Assembly (NCBI GenBank): GCA_022511285.1
Contig: JAFLRW010000083.1
Coordinates: 1 to 8,140, forward strand
Reading direction: 5' to 3'
DNA from: Duncaniella sp.
Lineage (GTDB): Bacteria; Bacteroidota; Bacteroidia; Bacteroidales; Muribaculaceae
DNA: 8,140 nucleotides
Shown: positions 5,953 through 8,140 of the stretch, in pieces
Position numbering within the stretch: position 1 is the first letter of the stretch
Layout of the letters: the number at the start of each line of letters is the position of its first letter
The notes under the pieces: model-generated
What the model was told of the DNA's origin: nothing
Databases searched by the model: none
The model's input: only the letters and a program-made list of their open reading frames with translations
Made by a program: the position numbers and the translations under genes

Positions 5953-6420
5953 ATGGAAAAAATAGACAACCTTGACAGAAAAATTCTCGAAATCGTGATG
6001 CGCAACGCGCGCATTCCTTCAAAAGATGTAGCCCAGGAGTGCGGAGTGTCACGCGCTGCTATCCATCAGCGAATTCAGCGTATGGTAGACCTCAATGTCA
6101 TCACCGGTTCCGGTTACAATGTCGACCCCAAAATTTTAGGATATCGCACCTGCACATTCATTGGTGTCAACCTTGAGCGCGGGGCCATGTATCGAGAGGT
6201 GGTGCCCGAACTCGAAAAAATACCCGAAATTGTGGAATGTCACTTCACCACAGGCCCTTACACTATGCTGATTAAGCTCTTCGCTCGCGACAACGAACAC
6301 CTCATGGAGCTGCTCAACAATAAACTGCAAATAATCCCCGGAGTTGTCGGCACGGAGACTCTTATCTCTCTTGACCACTCCATCTCCCGTGTGCTTCCCG
6401 TTACTTACGACGAGGCATAA
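5953..6420 (+). CDS. Lrp/AsnC-family transcriptional regulator
   Basis: A 155-residue protein of standard Lrp/AsnC length and layout. The N-terminal winged helix-turn-helix (about 4-50) opens with NLDRKILEIVMRNARIPSKD and has VAQECGVSRAAIHQRIQRM (26-44), with the recognition helix from about Ser33. The C-terminal RAM/ligand-binding domain spans about 65-145, including FTTGPYTMLIKLFARD (98-113), the position of the family's G.YD..L.V..D motif, here GPYT. Members form dimers to octamers or larger and sense amino acids or similar small molecules; the ligand here is unknown. The ATG at 5953 fits the conserved family start, and a frame open back to 5890 would include the promoter and is rejected. 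The gene has its own promoter inside a dyad and is followed after 8 bases by a GH2 gene. It could be a local or a global regulator. Confidence 0.93.
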   Translation: MEKIDNLDRKILEIVMRNARIPSKDVAQECGVSRAAIHQRIQRMVDLNVITGSGYNVDPKILGYRTCTFIGVNLERGAMYREVVPELEKIPEIVECHFTTGPYTMLIKLFARDNEHLMELLNNKLQIIPGVVGTETLISLDHSISRVLPVTYDEA

Positions 6421-6428
6421 CCCCCCTT

Positions 6429-8140
6429 ATGGCTATCTGCCCGCGCTTCACCATTTTCGCACTCGCTATTCTTTGCGGACTTTTCTCCGCCGGGCGTGAG
6501 GCCGTTTCGCTCGACGACAACTGGACTTTCGCCTTTGGACACACAGACCCTGCAAAAGACTTTAATTGCGGCACAGAGTATTTCAACTACCTCACCAAGG
6601 TCAACTCCATCCACAACACAGGCCCCTACGCGCCGGCGTTCTGCGATTCGGCCTGGGCTGTCGTCGACCTTCCTTTTGATTTCGCATCCGTCTTGCCTTA
6701 TTCCCCCGAGGCAAGTCACAGCCACGGATATAAGACCATCGGCCACAAATATCCCGCCTCGTCGGTCGGGTGGTATCGCAAGCGCTTCTCCCTCTCCGAG
6801 ACTGACAGTCGGTGCAGATTCTTGCTCCGCTTTGAGGGAATCTATCGCGACTCGCGTGTTTGGGTCAACGGCTTTTATCTCGGCGGCGAACAGTCCGGCT
6901 ACACCGAGCAGACCTACGACATCACCCCCTATCTCCGTTTCGATGGCGACAATCTGATTGCCGTCCGCGCCGATGCCTCTCTCGAGGAGGGTTGGTATTA
7001 CGAAGGGGCCGGCATCTATCGCCACGTCTGGCTCGAAAAATACCCCGAGATTCATATCGTTCCCGAATCATTACGGGCCACCTTCGACAATAATAAGATT
7101 ATTGTGGCCGGACGGGTGGAGAATCATTCCCACTCGCTGCGCGACCAGGGGGTCACCGTCAGCGTCACACTCACCCCCGTGGGCTCGTCCGCCACTCCCG
7201 GAGGGGTCAGCTCAACTGCCATCTCCATCCCCTGCGAGCTTCCACCGAGGGGAGAGTATTCCTGGAGCGTCGAATTGCGCCCCGACAGCGTTAGCCTATG
7301 GTCGCCGACGAGCCCCGCGCTCTATGACATCACTGCAGCCATCACCGGCTCAGCTCCCGACTCCGTAAGTGTGCGCACCGGTTTCCGAACCATCGAGATG
7401 AGCCCTGACAGCGGCCTGAGCATAAACGGGCGCCACATTACGATGCGCGGCGTAAACCTCCATCAGGACCACGCGGGTGTTGGGGTCGGCCTGCCGGACG
7501 CCGTCTGGCTATATCGACTGCGCGAACTCAAAAAATATGGCGTCAACACCATTCGCACCGCCCACCATCCGGCCTCTCCGGCGCTCCTGGCAATTGCCGA
7601 CTCGCTCGGCTTCCTTGTTGTGGAAGAGAACCGCCTCCCGGGCATCAACAACTACCACGTCTCCCAACTGTGCCGTATGGTGGAGCGCGACCGCAATCAC
7701 CCCTCAATTCTGCTCTGGAGCGTGGCCAACGAGGAGTGGGGCATTGACAACGACCCCCGTGGCGCTGAATTAATCGCTGAAATAAGAGACATCATGCACC
7801 GCCTCGACCCTTCGCGGATGATGACCGTGGCCACTTCCGGTGGTCCATCGGTTATTGAGACACCCGATGTGGCCGGTTATAACTACCTGCTGCAAAACAA
7901 TATTGACCGGCGACGTCAGCTGTTCCCTGACCGAATTGCATTCGGCTCGGAGGAGACCACCGGATGCGGCTCCAGGGGCATATATTTCGACTCCGACTCT
8001 CTCTGCGGCCGGATGCCGTCACTCAACCGACGCCACGACGCCGACCACGATTCCTGCCTCAACCGCATTGGCCGTGGATGGAAATTCTACCGCGACCGTC
8101 CCTGGCTCTTGGGGGTCTGCTTCTGGACCGGTTTCGACTA
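6429..8140 (+). CDS. Secreted glycoside hydrolase family 2 (beta-galactosidase-like), 3' truncated by the window
   Basis: 570 residues are visible with no stop before the window end; related GH2 enzymes often exceed 800. A signal peptide (hydrophobic 8-20) suggests export to the periplasm or surface; no clear lipobox is seen. The N-terminal sugar-binding domain (about 25-205) includes FNYLTKVNSIHNTGPY, VGWYRKRF (113-120), WVNGFYLG (145-152) and WYYEGAGIYRHVWL (189-202). An Ig-like domain follows (about 205-315), then the TIM barrel with MRGVNLHQDH (339-348), TAHHP (377-381), the acid/base Glu435 in VANEEW, and GSEE at 506-509 with Glu508 as likely nucleophile. The frequent LPHDW motif reads LPFDF (80-84). 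The expected reaction is retaining hydrolysis of beta-linked galactosides or related glycosides; the exact substrate is uncertain. It starts 8 bases after the Lrp-type regulator, probably in the same transcript. No frameshift was found on translating it through. Confidence 0.92.
   Translation, partial: MAICPRFTIFALAILCGLFSAGREAVSLDDNWTFAFGHTDPAKDFNCGTEYFNYLTKVNSIHNTGPYAPAFCDSAWAVVDLPFDFASVLPYSPEASHSHGYKTIGHKYPASSVGWYRKRFSLSETDSRCRFLLRFEGIYRDSRVWVNGFYLGGEQSGYTEQTYDITPYLRFDGDNLIAVRADASLEEGWYYEGAGIYRHVWLEKYPEIHIVPESLRATFDNNKIIVAGRVENHSHSLRDQGVTVSVTLTPVGSSATPGGVSSTAISIPCELPPRGEYSWSVELRPDSVSLWSPTSPALYDITAAITGSAPDSVSVRTGFRTIEMSPDSGLSINGRHITMRGVNLHQDHAGVGVGLPDAVWLYRLRELKKYGVNTIRTAHHPASPALLAIADSLGFLVVEENRLPGINNYHVSQLCRMVERDRNHPSILLWSVANEEWGIDNDPRGAELIAEIRDIMHRLDPSRMMTVATSGGPSVIETPDVAGYNYLLQNNIDRRRQLFPDRIAFGSEETTGCGSRGIYFDSDSLCGRMPSLNRRHDADHDSCLNRIGRGWKFYRDRPWLLGVCFWTGFD

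Noticed and set aside
6405..7055. Minus-strand open frame opposite the start of the GH2 gene
   Set aside because: The + strand reads through continuously as a GH2 enzyme with conserved motifs; the antisense frame has no promoter or recognisable product.
1..8140. CRISPR array, insertion sequence, tRNA/rRNA, toxin-antitoxin or phage-defence system
   Set aside because: I found no spaced repeat array, transposase, terminal inverted repeats, RNA-gene motifs or defence-protein domains; nearly all of the sequence is accounted for by recognisable metabolic and envelope genes.

Overview
The window looks like chromosomal DNA of a member of the order Bacteroidales (Bacteroidota), probably a gut commensal; genus is not resolvable by eye. 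Three promoters fit the Bacteroidota pattern (TTG or TTTG, 19-20 bases, then TAnnTTTG). There are no Shine-Dalgarno sequences, genes are joined by ATGA or GTGA overlaps, and several proteins have a Bacteroidales character (a PGLGQLYKGQ membrane protein, a PglA-like GT4 enzyme, a secreted GH2 enzyme). Coding regions are GC-rich and the promoter regions are sharply AT-rich. All genes are on the + strand.

Region 1 (1-1303) is the end of an iron/heme/cobalamin-type ABC importer operon: the C-terminal half of a FecCD-family permease and, overlapping it by 4 bases, its ATPase. Region 2 (1304-5269) is an AT-rich promoter followed by a tightly packed four-gene unit: a GT4 glycosyltransferase, an exported membrane protein with a PGLGQLYKGQ motif, a second GT4 of PglA/CapM type, and a GNAT acetyltransferase. 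Two of its three junctions are 4-base overlaps and the third is a 23-base gap. The content suggests assembly and acetylation of a surface glycan, with the second product as an envelope protein of unknown role.

Region 3 (5270-5822) is a self-contained unit with its own promoter, a small DUF805 membrane protein and a strong hairpin terminator. Region 4 (5823-8140) holds a promoter embedded in a nested inverted repeat, an Lrp/AsnC regulator, and, 8 bases after it, a secreted glycoside hydrolase family 2 enzyme (beta-galactosidase-like) that runs off the window end.

I see no CRISPR array, mobile element, tRNA, rRNA or obvious defence system. Most of the content is ordinary. The best leads are the nested dyad over the Lrp promoter, the 9-base tandem repeats inside the glycosyltransferase promoter, the exported protein between two glycosyltransferases, and the Lrp-GH2 coupling.
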